64,000 nt of DNA from Pseudonocardia sp. MH-G8 (lineage in GTDB: Bacteria > Actinomycetota > Actinomycetes > Mycobacteriales > Pseudonocardiaceae): positions 142,577 to 206,576 of the forward strand of contig NZ_NKYF01000015.1 of the NCBI RefSeq assembly GCF_002262885.1, given 5' to 3'. The first letter of the stretch is position 1; every line of letters starts with the position of its first letter. The translations under genes were made by a program, and so were the position numbers. The notes beneath the pieces are model-generated. The model was given only the letters and a program-made list of their open reading frames with translations, searched no databases and had not been told where the DNA came from. Positions 17,110-26,044 of the stretch are shown piece by piece.

Positions 17110-18410
17110 CGCGCACCGGCCGGCGTCCGGGTGGCCTCCTCGGCGGCCCACGGCAGGAAGCCGTCGAGGAACCGCTCGGTGGCCGGCATGAAGTGGCTGC
17201 CGTAGTGGCTCATCGGGTCCAGCGTCGCCACCACGAGCGTACCCGGCGTGCTGACGCGGTCGACGTAGAGCAGCGCCTCCCCGGTCGGCAGCGTGATCAA
17301 CACCTCGGCTCCCTCGGGTGGGTCGAGCACGCCGTGGTAGTGCCAGGTGCAGTCGCGCACGGCGAGGTGGTCGAACAGGGAGTGCTCCGGGTCGGGGGTG
17401 CGTAGCCCGAGGTCGGCGCCCGGTTCGAGCCACCACCAGAAGTTCGTGGGGCGGTGCTCCCACCGGACGTTCGGCAGGAACTCCGGCACCGGCTCGCCGC
17501 CGGCGAAGGCGATCACGGTGCCGCCGGAGTCGAGCAGGTCGCGCACCCGCCCGCCGGCGGTGTGCAGGAGATCGCGGTGCAGCCGCTCGGGGATGATCAG
17601 GCCGTCGAGGCCGGTGAGGTCGGTGCCCGCCAGCTCCGGGAGGTAGCGCAGCCCACCGGTGACGTGGCGGGCGTACTTGGGGGTGGTGAGCGCCCGGTGG
17701 TGCGGGGCGGAGCCGCCGTACACCGCGGCGAGGCCACCGCCGCTCCCCGACGGTGAGCCGGCAGGGCCGGGAGCGACGGTCGGGTCCGGGGCACCGGCGG
17801 ACGGCGCCGCGGCGATCGCGGCGCGGCGGGCGCGAGCCTCGGCTCGCGCCCAGTCGACGAGCTGGCCGGCGAGGCGGTTCGCGGTGTTGTCCGCGGCGTC
17901 GTAGCCGAGCAGGTCGCCGCTGGCGTGCACCACGATCGTGCCGCGGGTGGAGGTGCGGTCGACGTAGGTCGCCGGCTCCCCGCCGCCCAGCCGGACGAGC
18001 ACCTCCGCCCCCGGCGGGAGCGGGTGGTGGCCGCGGGCGAAGAACCCGGCGACGCCGCGGCGGAAGGTCAGGTCGTCGGGCTCGATGCCGGCGAAGATCG
18101 GGTGGTCGGCCAGCCCGGCGACCGTGTAGGCCGCGAGCGACGGGCGCGCCAGCGGCACGAACATCGAGGCGCCGGGCAGCCAGTCGCGGTGCAGCTGCCC
18201 GCCGAACAGCAGCACGCCGCCGCCGTCGAGGTACTCGCGGATCACCCCGCGGTGCCGGGCCAGGTGCTCCTGGTCGACGGTCGACGGCACGACGAGCAGT
18301 GCGTAGCGGCTCAGGTCGGTGCGGTCGAGGGCGTAGCAGTCCACCCGCTCCCCGCGGCCGGTGCGCTCGGGTGAGCGGATGTCCATGTCGATCAGTGCCA
18401 CGTCGTGCAC
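17106..18410 (-). CDS. tandem-duplicated ThuA/glutamine-amidotransferase-like protein
   Basis: 434 aa made of two related halves. Each begins with a Rossmann-like strand, has a REYLDGGGVLLFGGQ / RDLLDSGGTVIAFAGGE segment (about residues 60 and 270), and ends with ATYVDRTSTRGTIVVHASGDLLGYD / LLYVDRVSTPGTLVVATLDPMSHYG. The repeated pattern resembles ThuA-like or class I amidotransferase-like beta-galactosidase trimerisation folds without a catalytic Cys. A linker rich in Ala, Pro and Gly joins the halves. GTG 18410 has GGAGG upstream and overlaps the ATPase gene by 19 bp. Function unknown; it travels with the transporter. Confidence 0.55.
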   Translation of the reverse strand: MHDVALIDMDIRSPERTGRGERVDCYALDRTDLSRYALLVVPSTVDQEHLARHRGVIREYLDGGGVLLFGGQLHRDWLPGASMFVPLARPSLAAYTVAGLADHPIFAGIEPDDLTFRRGVAGFFARGHHPLPPGAEVLVRLGGGEPATYVDRTSTRGTIVVHASGDLLGYDAADNTANRLAGQLVDWARAEARARRAAIAAAPSAGAPDPTVAPGPAGSPSGSGGGLAAVYGGSAPHHRALTTPKYARHVTGGLRYLPELAGTDLTGLDGLIIPERLHRDLLHTAGGRVRDLLDSGGTVIAFAGGEPVPEFLPNVRWEHRPTNFWWWLEPGADLGLRTPDPEHSLFDHLAVRDCTWHYHGVLDPPEGAEVLITLPTGEALLYVDRVSTPGTLVVATLDPMSHYGSHFMPATERFLDGFLPWAAEEATRTPAGAR

Positions 18411-19198
18411 GGGGGGCCTCCAGGAGGGGGTCGGTGACCGGTGGCCGCGGCGACGAGCGCCGCGGTGTGGTCGTGGCGAGGGGTGGCGAGCACGTCGGCG
18501 GTCGGGCCGCTCTCGACCACCCGTCCACGGCTCATCACGACCAGCCGCGTGCAGCCCTGCTGGGCCAGCGCGAGGTCGTGGGTGATGTGCAGGACCGCGA
18601 TCCCGCGGTCGGCGGCCAGCCGGCCGATGAGGTCGACCAGGTCGCGGCGCAGGGACGCGTCGAGCATCTGGGTCGGTTCGTCGGCCAGGATCAGCCGGGG
18701 CCCGGATACCAGCGCGCGGGCGAACGCCACCCGCTGCCGCTCGCCGCCGGAGAGCTCGTGGGGGTAGCGGTGCAGGTGGCGGCGGTCCAGCCCGACGGCC
18801 GTCGTGGCCTCTGCAGCCCGTTCGGTGTGGGAGTCCCGATCCCCGATCCGGTGGATCCGCAGCGGCTCCGCCACCGCGTCGACGACGCGCAGCGTGGGGG
18901 GCAGCGCGGTGTAGGGATCCTGGAACACCAGGTGCATCTGCTGCCGCAGGCGGCGCACCTGCGCGCGCCGGGCGGCGACGATGTCGGAGCCGGCGATCCG
19001 GATCGCGCCGCGGTCGGGGCGGACGAGCCCGACGACCGCACGGGCCACCGTCGACTTCCCCGCGCCCGACCCGCCGACGAGCCCGACCACCTCACCGGCG
19101 GCCACCGCGAGGTCGACGTCGGTCACGGCGGCGACCCGGCCGCTGCGCCCGCGGAAACCGACGGTGAGTCCGGCGATCTCCAGCGCAGGGGGGCTCAC
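18392..19198 (-). CDS. DppF/NikE-type ABC transporter ATPase
   Basis: 268 aa. Walker A GGSGAGKST, signature LSGGERQR, Walker B RLILADEPTQMLD, H loop HITHDLALA. It belongs to the peptide/nickel importer group, although it lacks the long C-terminal oligopeptide extension with the Fe-S cysteines, which suits a short NikE-like subunit. GTG start overlaps the stop of the permease-ATPase fusion as GTGA. Confidence 0.9.
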   Translation of the reverse strand: MSPPALEIAGLTVGFRGRSGRVAAVTDVDLAVAAGEVVGLVGGSGAGKSTVARAVVGLVRPDRGAIRIAGSDIVAARRAQVRRLRQQMHLVFQDPYTALPPTLRVVDAVAEPLRIHRIGDRDSHTERAAEATTAVGLDRRHLHRYPHELSGGERQRVAFARALVSGPRLILADEPTQMLDASLRRDLVDLIGRLAADRGIAVLHITHDLALAQQGCTRLVVMSRGRVVESGPTADVLATPRHDHTAALVAAATGHRPPPGGPPCTTWH

Positions 19199-20871
19199 CG
19201 CAGCACCTCCGGCACCGGCAGCTCGAGGCGCGCCGCCGACTCGACCAGCAGCCGGGTGTAGGGGTGCTGCGGCGCAGCGGCCACCCGCGCGGCCGGGCCG
19301 ACCTCCACCAGCCGGCCGGCCTGCATCACCGCGATGCGGTCGGCCACCCGCTCGATCATCGGGAGGTCGTGGGTGACCACCAGCAGTGCGAGCCCCATCC
19401 GGCGGCGCAGCCCGTCGAGCAGCTCGAGCACCTCGCGCTGGACCAGGACGTCCAGCCCGGTGGTGGGCTCGTCGGCGATCACGACGGCCGGCTCGTTCGC
19501 CAGCGCCATCGCGATCACGACGCGCTGCCGCATCCCGCCCGAGAACTGGTGGGGGTGGTCGCGTCCCCGCCGCGGATCGATCCCCACGAGCTCCAGCAGC
19601 TCGGCGGCCCGTGCGCGGGCGGCCGACCGGCTGGTCCGCCGGTGCACGCGCACCGCCTCCACGAGCTGGTCGCCGACGGTGTGCACGGGGTTCAGCGCGC
19701 TCATCGCCTCCTGCGGGATCAGCGCGACCCGGTCGCCGCGCAGGCGGCGCAGCTCCTCGGCGGACAGCGTGGCGAGGTCACGTCCCTCGATCCGGACGGC
19801 GCCGGTGACCTCGGCGGGCGGGCCGAGCAGCCCGACGGCGGCCGCCGCCAGCGTGGACTTCCCGCTGCCCGACTCGCCGACGAGGCCGACGAGCTCGCCC
19901 GCCGCGACCTCGAGATCGGCCCCGTCCACCGCGCGCACCGGGCCCGGCCCCGGGTAGGTGACCCCGAGGTGCTCGATCACGAGTGGCGGGTCGTCCGCGC
20001 GGACCACCGACATGTGCCCCCGCCGGACGCGGGGCCGCACCGCCGCGACACGACCGCGCAGCGACGGACGGGCACGTTCCTCGAACGCCTGTCCCAGTAG
20101 CGCGAACGCCAGCACCGTCAGGGCGATCGCCAGCCCCGGCGGGATCACCCACCACAACCAGGCGTCGGTGAGGAAGGCGCTGCGGGCGTGCGCCAGCGAC
20201 AGCATCGTGCCCCAGCTCTTCTGCGCGATGTCGCCGAGGCCCAGGAACGCCAAGGACGCCTCGAGCAGGATCGCGGTCTTCGTGGCGAGCACGAACTGCG
20301 GCACGACGAGCGGCGCGACGGCGGGCAGCAGGTGGCGCGGCACCACGTGCCACGGCCCGGCGCCCATCGCGCGCAGCGCCTGGATGTGGTCGCGCTCGCG
20401 AAGCGACAGCACCTGGGCGCGCAGCTCCCGGGCCACCCCGGCCCACATCACGGTCGCGATGACGAGGATCTGGGTGGACAGGCCCGGCCCGGCGAACACA
20501 CCGAGCACGATCGTCAGCGGCAGCGCGGGAAGCGCCAGCACGACGTCGACGAGTCGCATCAGCACGGGGTCGACCCGGCCGCGGGCGTAGCCCGCCGTGA
20601 CGCCGACGGCCGCGCCGACGAGCGTGGCCGCGAGGGCGGCGACGAGCCCGACGAGCAGGGAGACGCGGGCGCCGTACAGCAGCTCCGTGAGCAGGTCGTG
20701 CCCGATGTCGTCGGTGCCCAGCAGGTGCGCGCCCGACGGCGCGGCAAACGGGCGGCCGGCCCGCTCGGCCGGGTCGTAGGGCGCCAGCAGCGGCGCCGCG
20801 ACGGCCACCAGCAGGAGCACGGCGAGGATGCCCGCCCCGGTCGCGGCCGTGCGCCTCGACAGCCGGTTCAC
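19195..20871 (-). CDS. fused DppC/NikC permease and DppD/NikD ATPase
   Basis: 558 aa. Residues ~1-285 are a BPD_transp_1 permease with the targeting sequence GTDDIGHDLLTELLYGARVS, about six membrane helices and the EAA loop ALRAMGAGPWHVVPRHLLPA. Residues ~300-558 are an ATPase with GESGSGKST, FSGGMRQR, Walker B VVIADEPTTGLD and VTHDLPMI. There is no stop between the halves, so permease and ATPase are one chain. GTG 20871 overlaps the upstream permease stop (GTGA). The other ATPase (18392-19198) is free, so the complex would have one tethered and one separate nucleotide-binding subunit. Confidence 0.9.
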   Translation of the reverse strand: MNRLSRRTAATGAGILAVLLLVAVAAPLLAPYDPAERAGRPFAAPSGAHLLGTDDIGHDLLTELLYGARVSLLVGLVAALAATLVGAAVGVTAGYARGRVDPVLMRLVDVVLALPALPLTIVLGVFAGPGLSTQILVIATVMWAGVARELRAQVLSLRERDHIQALRAMGAGPWHVVPRHLLPAVAPLVVPQFVLATKTAILLEASLAFLGLGDIAQKSWGTMLSLAHARSAFLTDAWLWWVIPPGLAIALTVLAFALLGQAFEERARPSLRGRVAAVRPRVRRGHMSVVRADDPPLVIEHLGVTYPGPGPVRAVDGADLEVAAGELVGLVGESGSGKSTLAAAAVGLLGPPAEVTGAVRIEGRDLATLSAEELRRLRGDRVALIPQEAMSALNPVHTVGDQLVEAVRVHRRTSRSAARARAAELLELVGIDPRRGRDHPHQFSGGMRQRVVIAMALANEPAVVIADEPTTGLDVLVQREVLELLDGLRRRMGLALLVVTHDLPMIERVADRIAVMQAGRLVEVGPAARVAAAPQHPYTRLLVESAARLELPVPEVLR

Positions 20872-21863
20872 GACACCGCTCCCGCAACCGCCCGCGCCCG
20901 GCGCACGCGGGGGTCGAGCAGCGGGTAGGTCAGGTCGGCCAGCGCGTTCGCGGCCACGATCCCCAACGTGACCAGTAGGAACGCCCCCTGCAGTAGTGGG
21001 TGGTCGCGCGCGGTGACGGCGTCGAAGATCAGCCGTCCGAGGCCGGGGTAGGCGAAGACGGTCTCCACCACCACGGCGCCCGACAGCAGCGTTCCCAGCA
21101 CCAGCGTGAGGTTCGTGTAGACCGGCAGCAGGGCCGTGCGCAGCGCGTGGTGCAGTGCGATCCGCCGGTCGGGCACCCCCTTCGCGCGGGCGAGCCGGAC
21201 GAACGGCTCGTCCAGCACCGACACCATCGCCGCGCGCGTGAGCAGGAAGAACCCGCCGAACGTCGACAGCGCCAGCGTCGCCGTCGGCAGGACCATCCGG
21301 TGCGCGGCCTCGATGAGCCACACCGCACCCTCGGCGTCGATCGTCGCCGCGCCGTAGGACGGGAACCAGCCCAGCCCGACGGCGAAGACCGCGATGAGGA
21401 TCATCCCGAGCCAGAACCCGGGCATGGAGTCCAGCGCGAGCACCGCGGCGACCGCGCCGGCGTCTCGGCGACGGCCGCGGTGCCATGCCGCCCACGCCCC
21501 GGACACCAGCCCCATCACGAACGCGAACGCGGTGGCGAGCCCGACCAGCACGACCGTCCACGGGAGGTACTCCCCCAGCACCTCCAGCACCGGACGGTTG
21601 AACTGCACCGAGTGGCCGAGGTCGCCGCGCAGCAGGCCGGCCCAGAACGCGAGGTACTGCTCGGGCAGCGACCGGTCCAGGCCGTAACCGGCCCGGACCT
21701 GCGCCATCGCCTCCGGGGCGAGCCCGAGGGCGTCGCCGCCGTAGAGGTACTGCACCGGGTCGCCGGGAGCCAGGTGCGGCAGGAGGAAGTTCAGCGTCGC
21801 CGCCGCCCACACCACCAGCAGGTACTGGCCGGCGCGCGCGGCGACGGCCCGCCCGGCCGTCAT
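20868..21863 (-). CDS. DppB/NikB-type ABC transporter permease
   Basis: 331 aa, about six membrane helices. N-terminal LNFLLPHLAPGDPVQYLYGG and YGLDRSLPEQYLAFWAGLLRGDLG are family signatures. The EAA loop is in ARAKGVPDRRIALHHALRTALLP. ATG overlaps the stop of the binding-protein gene as ATGA and its stop overlaps the next gene as GTGA. Confidence 0.92.
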   Translation of the reverse strand: MTAGRAVAARAGQYLLVVWAAATLNFLLPHLAPGDPVQYLYGGDALGLAPEAMAQVRAGYGLDRSLPEQYLAFWAGLLRGDLGHSVQFNRPVLEVLGEYLPWTVVLVGLATAFAFVMGLVSGAWAAWHRGRRRDAGAVAAVLALDSMPGFWLGMILIAVFAVGLGWFPSYGAATIDAEGAVWLIEAAHRMVLPTATLALSTFGGFFLLTRAAMVSVLDEPFVRLARAKGVPDRRIALHHALRTALLPVYTNLTLVLGTLLSGAVVVETVFAYPGLGRLIFDAVTARDHPLLQGAFLLVTLGIVAANALADLTYPLLDPRVRRARAVAGAVS

Positions 21864-23488
21864 CGCCCGGGGGCGACGACCGCGTGGGCCCGCTCCGCGA
21901 CCTCGCGCGGCAGCAACGACCACTTGTGCACGATGCCGAAGCCCGGCGACTCCGCCCAGCCGGCGAACGCGTCGGCCCGGAAGGCCCAGTGCTCGTCCGG
22001 GTAGTAGAGCGGGATCGACGTCGGCTGCGCGTTGAACATCCGCTGCATCTCGAAGGCCACGGTGCGGCGCTCCTCCACCGTGGTGGTCGCCTTCCACCGC
22101 TCGAACAGCGCGTCCCACTCGGGGTAGGGCAGGTCCGGCGCGTCCCAGAGGTAGCCGGAGCGGTGGGACATGATGAACTGCGTCGGGTCCGCGACGCCGT
22201 GCGCGGTGATGCTGCTGATCTGCAGGTCGAAGTCCCGCGAGGTGGACAGGTCGGCGAACGAGCCCGCGTCCAGTGCCTGCGCGGTGGCGGCGACGCCGAC
22301 CTCGGCTAGCTGCTCGGCCACGATCTCGGCCGCCCGCACCTGCGTCGGCTCCGATCCCTGCGCGACGATCGCGTAGCGCAGCGGGCCCGCCGGCCCCTCG
22401 CGCACGCCGTCGCCGTCGCCGTCGGTGAAGCCCAGCTCGTCGAACAGCGCACGGGCACGCGCCGGGTCGGACGGGGTCGACAGCGTCGGGTCCGTCCACG
22501 GCGAGTCCGGGTGCGGGTAGCCCTTGTCCGCGACCCGTCCCTGCCCCAGGTAGACCGTGTCGAGCAGCTCCTGACGGTCGAGCGCCAGGCTCATCGCCTG
22601 CCGCACGCGCGGCTGGTCGAACGGCGCCCGCTCGAAGTTGAGGCGCAGCTCCGGGAACCGCAGCGGCTCGGTCTGGATCACGCCGATGTCCGAGGAGCGC
22701 GCGAACTCCTCGATGAGCTCGGGTGACACGGGCCGGAACGCGGCGTCGATCTGCCCGGAGCGCAGCGCGGTGAAGGTCGCCGACGGATCCGCGATGATCG
22801 GCATCACCAGCTCGCGAACGACCGGGGCCCCGGCGAAGTAGTCGGCGTTGGCCTCGAAGCGGTAGCCCGTGGTCGGGTCGAACTCGACGAGCCGGTACGG
22901 CCCGGTGCCCACCGGCAGCGCGTTGTGGTTCTTCGCCTCCGCGGGCGGCACCTGCGACCACACGTGCTCGGGCAGGATCGGCAGGTCGGCCAGCGTCACG
23001 GGCCCGAGGTCGGGGCACGCGAAGGCGCAGGTGAACCGCACCTCGTGGGGGCCGAGCACGTCTACCGAGGAGACGTCGGGGATCTCGTTGATGTGATGGG
23101 TGAAGCGCCCGGTCGGCGCCTCGTGGGCGTAGTGGAAGGTGAAGGCGACGTCATCGGCGGTGAACGGCTCGCCGTCGTGCCACCGCACGTCGTCGCGCAG
23201 CGCCACGTCCCAGGTGTTCGGGTCGACCATCCGGACCTCGGTCGCGAGCCACGGCTGCGGCTGGTCCACGTACGGGGACGGTGCGAGGAGCTTGTCGTAG
23301 ACCAGCTCGCTGACCTGCTCCTGGAAGCTGACGAAGACGTTGAGCGGGCCTCCCACCGCGGCCGGTAGGGCGATCGACAGGCGGTCGGCCGTCGTCGGAC
23401 CATCACCCGCAGGCGACTCCGCGCCTCCCGCGCACCCGCCGGCCAGCAGGAGCACCGCGACGGCGGCGGGAGCGAGCCGACGCCTCAC
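21860..23488 (-). CDS. family 5 extracellular solute-binding lipoprotein (peptide/nickel type)
   Basis: 542 aa. Lipoprotein signal with lipobox LLAGGC near residue 19. SBP_bac_5 signatures include LRDDVRWHDGEPFTADDVAFTF near 95-116 and a mid-protein GTGPYRLVEFDP. Four Cys in the ..FTCAFACPD region (around 154-158 and beyond) are unusual and might form a disulfide or bind metal. Family members bind oligopeptides, opines, nickel chelates or haem. GTG start. It is the first gene of the minus-strand run. Confidence 0.9.
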   Translation of the reverse strand: MRRRLAPAAVAVLLLAGGCAGGAESPAGDGPTTADRLSIALPAAVGGPLNVFVSFQEQVSELVYDKLLAPSPYVDQPQPWLATEVRMVDPNTWDVALRDDVRWHDGEPFTADDVAFTFHYAHEAPTGRFTHHINEIPDVSSVDVLGPHEVRFTCAFACPDLGPVTLADLPILPEHVWSQVPPAEAKNHNALPVGTGPYRLVEFDPTTGYRFEANADYFAGAPVVRELVMPIIADPSATFTALRSGQIDAAFRPVSPELIEEFARSSDIGVIQTEPLRFPELRLNFERAPFDQPRVRQAMSLALDRQELLDTVYLGQGRVADKGYPHPDSPWTDPTLSTPSDPARARALFDELGFTDGDGDGVREGPAGPLRYAIVAQGSEPTQVRAAEIVAEQLAEVGVAATAQALDAGSFADLSTSRDFDLQISSITAHGVADPTQFIMSHRSGYLWDAPDLPYPEWDALFERWKATTTVEERRTVAFEMQRMFNAQPTSIPLYYPDEHWAFRADAFAGWAESPGFGIVHKWSLLPREVAERAHAVVAPGR

Positions 23489-23567
23489 GGGAACACCGCT
23501 GCCCGGTGCACGCCCCGCGGGCAGGAAAGATCACTCGGTGACATTCGGCCACACTCCACAACGTTCG

Positions 23568-23602
23568 TTAGGCTCAGCTACACACTGGCTAGGCGACCCT
23601 AA
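23568..23602 (-). promoter_or_regulatory. possible metal-responsive (DtxR/IdeR-like) site upstream of the ABC operon
   Basis: TTAGG at 23568-23572 and CCTAA at 23598-23602 bracket 25 bp. The inner 19-mer ACTGGCTAGGCGACCCTAA matches the IdeR consensus TTAGGTTAGSCTAACCTAA at 13 of 19 positions, below the usual level for a proven site. It lies 80-115 bp upstream of the binding-protein start, in a 230-bp gap otherwise without a gene. Suggestive only. Confidence 0.25.
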
Positions 23603-23718
23603 GTTGAACGGTGTCGGGCGGCAAGCGGGTCTCGGCGCGTCGCAGATGTGATCTCGTCCGCACTCGTCCGCCGGCGGCGTCGCACCAGGCCCGACGGGAC
23701 CCGACGCCGAGTTGACCG

Positions 23719-23883
23719 CTAGATCCAGAGGCCCAGCAGGTAGAGCACAACCGCGCTGAGGGCGATGACGAGCCACAACAGGACGAGGAACAGCCACGGC
23801 GACATCACCCGCAAACGGCCACGTCCGCACGCAGCCACCGCTGCCGCAGGTGTGCCGTCGACGCAGGAGGCGCACGCGTCCAT
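23719..23883 (-). CDS. small putative membrane protein, Cys-containing N-terminus
   Basis: 54 aa. The N-terminal 26 residues hold CASC (4-7) and another Cys at 19. Residues ~28-52 form one continuous hydrophobic helix ending GLWI. An internal ATG would give just the 28-residue membrane segment. It is back-to-back with the KimA-like potassium permease (95 bp between starts). No family recognised; small single-span subunits of ion transporters such as KdpF are an analogy only. Confidence 0.35.
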   Translation of the reverse strand: MDACASCVDGTPAAAVAACGRGRLRVMSPWLFLVLLWLVIALSAVVLYLLGLWI

Positions 23884-23937
23884 GGTGGAATCCGGGCTCG
23901 GCGCAGGCGCCGCGCAGCAGCAAATCCTAACGGGATC

Positions 23938-23970
23938 TTGACGGCTGGCCCCCTGCGCCGAACCTAGGCT
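23938..23970 (+). promoter_or_regulatory. possible promoter for a leaderless KimA-like mRNA
   Basis: TTGACG at 23938 and TAGGCT (TAnnnT) at 23965 precede the GTG at 23978 by a distance that would put transcription start at the initiation codon. No ribosome site is visible before that GTG. The spacer of 21 bp is longer than ideal. Confidence 0.3.
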
Positions 23971-23977
23971 CCACCAG

Positions 23978-26023
23978 GTGATCGGGCTCGGCGCGACCGT
24001 CAAACGGCTCCTCGTGGGACGGCCGCAGCGCAGCGACCGGCTGACCCACACGCTGCTGCCCAAGCGGCTCGCGCTTCCGGTGTTCGCCTCGGACGCGATG
24101 TCGTCGGTGGCGTACGCGCCGCAGGAGATCTTCCTGACGTTGTCGGTGGCGGGTGTCGCGGCCTACGCGCTGTCGCCGTGGATCGGGCTGGCGGTCGCGG
24201 TCGTGCTGCTCACGGTGGTGACCAGTTATCGGCAGAACGTGCAGGCCTACCCGTCGGGCGGCGGGGACTACGAGGTCGCCACCGTCAACCTCGGCCGGCG
24301 TGCCGGCCTGACCGTCGGCAGCGCGCTGCTGGTGGACTACACCCTCACCGTCGCGGTGTCGATCTCCTCCGCCGCGGACAACCTCGGCGCCCTGATCCCC
24401 TACGTCGGCGAGCACAAAGTCGCCTTCGCCGTCACCGCGATCGTCGTGCTCACAGCGATGAACCTGCGGGGGATCCGGGAGTCCGGGGTCGCCTTCGCGA
24501 TCCCGACCTACGCCTTCATGCTCGGCATCGGCGTCATGATCTTCTGGGGTCTGACCCGGATCCTGCTGCTCGGCCACGACGTCCGAGCGCCCAGTGCCGA
24601 TCTGGACCTGCACGCCGAGGGCGACCCGTTCACCGGGCTCGCGCTGGCGCTGCTGGTCCTGCGCTCGTTCACCCAGGGCTGCGCCGCACTGACCGGTGTG
24701 GAGGCGATCAGCAACGGCGTGCCCGCCTTCCGCAGGCCCAAGCCGCGCAACGCCGCGGCCACCCTCGCCCTGCTCGGTGGGATCGCGGTCACCATGTTCA
24801 TGGGGCTGATCGCGCTGGCCCTGCTGACCGGGGCGGAACTGGCCGAGGATCCCGACACCCAGCTCGCAGCCGCGCCCGCGGGCTACGTCCAGCAGACGCT
24901 GGTCGCGCAGCTCGCGGATGCGGTGTTCGGCGAGTTCCGGGCAGGGTTCCTCTTCGTCGTCGTGTTCACCGCCTTGATCCTGGTACTCGCCGCGAACACC
25001 GCGTTCAACGGCTTTCCCGTCCTCGGGTCCATCCTGGCCCAGGACCGCTACCTGCCCCGCCAGCTGCACACCCGCGGCGACCGGCTCGCCTTCTCCAACG
25101 GCATCCTGTTCCTCGCCGGGTTCGCGATCCTGCTGGTCGTCGGCTTCCGCGCCGACGTCACCCGGCTGCTCGCGCTCTACACCGTCGGTGTGTTCGTCTC
25201 GTTCACCGTCAGCCAGGTCGGCATGGTCCGGCACTGGAACCGCCTGTTGCGGGCGGGTACCGGCCCGGCCGGCGCGCGCGGCATCCGCCGCTACCGGGCC
25301 GTGAGCGCGTTCGGCGCCGCCATGACCGGCCTCGTGCTGGTCACCGTCCTGATCACGAAGTTCACCGTCGGCGCGTGGATCGCCATCGCCGCGATGGCCG
25401 GCTTCTACGCCCTGATGATCGCCATCCGGCAGCACTACGACCGGGTCTCGACCGAGCTGGTCCCCGGCGAGGCCGACGCCGTGCTGCCGTCGCGCAACCA
25501 CGCGATCGTGCTGGTGTCCAGGCTGCACAAGCCGACCCTGCGAGCGGTGGCCTACGCACGGGCCACCCGCCCCGACGTCCTCGAGGCGGTCACCGTCAAC
25601 GTCGACGACACCGACACCCGGCGACTGCTCGACGGGTGGAGCAGCCGGAACCTCCCCGCGCCGCTCAAGGTCATCGAATCGCCCTACCGCGAGATCACCA
25701 AGCCGGTGCTCGACTACGTCAAGCGCGTGCGTTCGGCGAACCCACGCGACGTGGTCACGGTGTTCATCCCCGAGTACGTGGTCGGGCACTGGTGGGAGCA
25801 CGTCCTGCACAACCAGAGCGCGCTACGGCTCAAGGGCCGGCTGCTGTTCCAGCCCGGTGTGATGGTCACCAGCGTCCCCTGGCAGCTCGCCTCCTCCGAA
25901 CGCGCCGCCCGGCCACGCGCGGAAAGCGCTCCCGGAGCGACCCGGCGCGGCTACGCCGGCCCGCACGGGGAGTCGGATGGGATCACCTCGGGCTTCATCG
26001 GCACGGGTGACCGCGTCAATTGA
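23978..26023 (+). CDS. APC/KUP-superfamily permease, KimA-like potassium transporter (Rv2690c type)
   Basis: 681 aa. About twelve membrane helices occupy residues ~25-480. FASDAMSSVAYAPQEI near 36-51 and YPSGGGDYEVATVNLG near 90-105 are typical of this permease group, which includes B. subtilis KimA. The cytoplasmic C-terminal ~190 residues include VTVFIPEYVVGHWWEHVLHNQSALRLKG, the conserved tail of actinobacterial members. It converges on ktrA-ktrB with only 21 bp between stops, so potassium is the likely substrate. GTG start without a clear ribosome site. No ydaO/c-di-AMP riboswitch was recognised upstream. Confidence 0.8.
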   Translation: MIGLGATVKRLLVGRPQRSDRLTHTLLPKRLALPVFASDAMSSVAYAPQEIFLTLSVAGVAAYALSPWIGLAVAVVLLTVVTSYRQNVQAYPSGGGDYEVATVNLGRRAGLTVGSALLVDYTLTVAVSISSAADNLGALIPYVGEHKVAFAVTAIVVLTAMNLRGIRESGVAFAIPTYAFMLGIGVMIFWGLTRILLLGHDVRAPSADLDLHAEGDPFTGLALALLVLRSFTQGCAALTGVEAISNGVPAFRRPKPRNAAATLALLGGIAVTMFMGLIALALLTGAELAEDPDTQLAAAPAGYVQQTLVAQLADAVFGEFRAGFLFVVVFTALILVLAANTAFNGFPVLGSILAQDRYLPRQLHTRGDRLAFSNGILFLAGFAILLVVGFRADVTRLLALYTVGVFVSFTVSQVGMVRHWNRLLRAGTGPAGARGIRRYRAVSAFGAAMTGLVLVTVLITKFTVGAWIAIAAMAGFYALMIAIRQHYDRVSTELVPGEADAVLPSRNHAIVLVSRLHKPTLRAVAYARATRPDVLEAVTVNVDDTDTRRLLDGWSSRNLPAPLKVIESPYREITKPVLDYVKRVRSANPRDVVTVFIPEYVVGHWWEHVLHNQSALRLKGRLLFQPGVMVTSVPWQLASSERAARPRAESAPGATRRGYAGPHGESDGITSGFIGTGDRVN

Positions 26024-26044
26024 GGTCGAGTCGATGGCAGCGGG

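Noticed and set aside
23884..23977. ydaO (c-di-AMP) riboswitch before the KimA-like gene
   Set aside because: The gap is under 100 bp and lacks the conserved motifs; the promoter seems to lie at the start codon.
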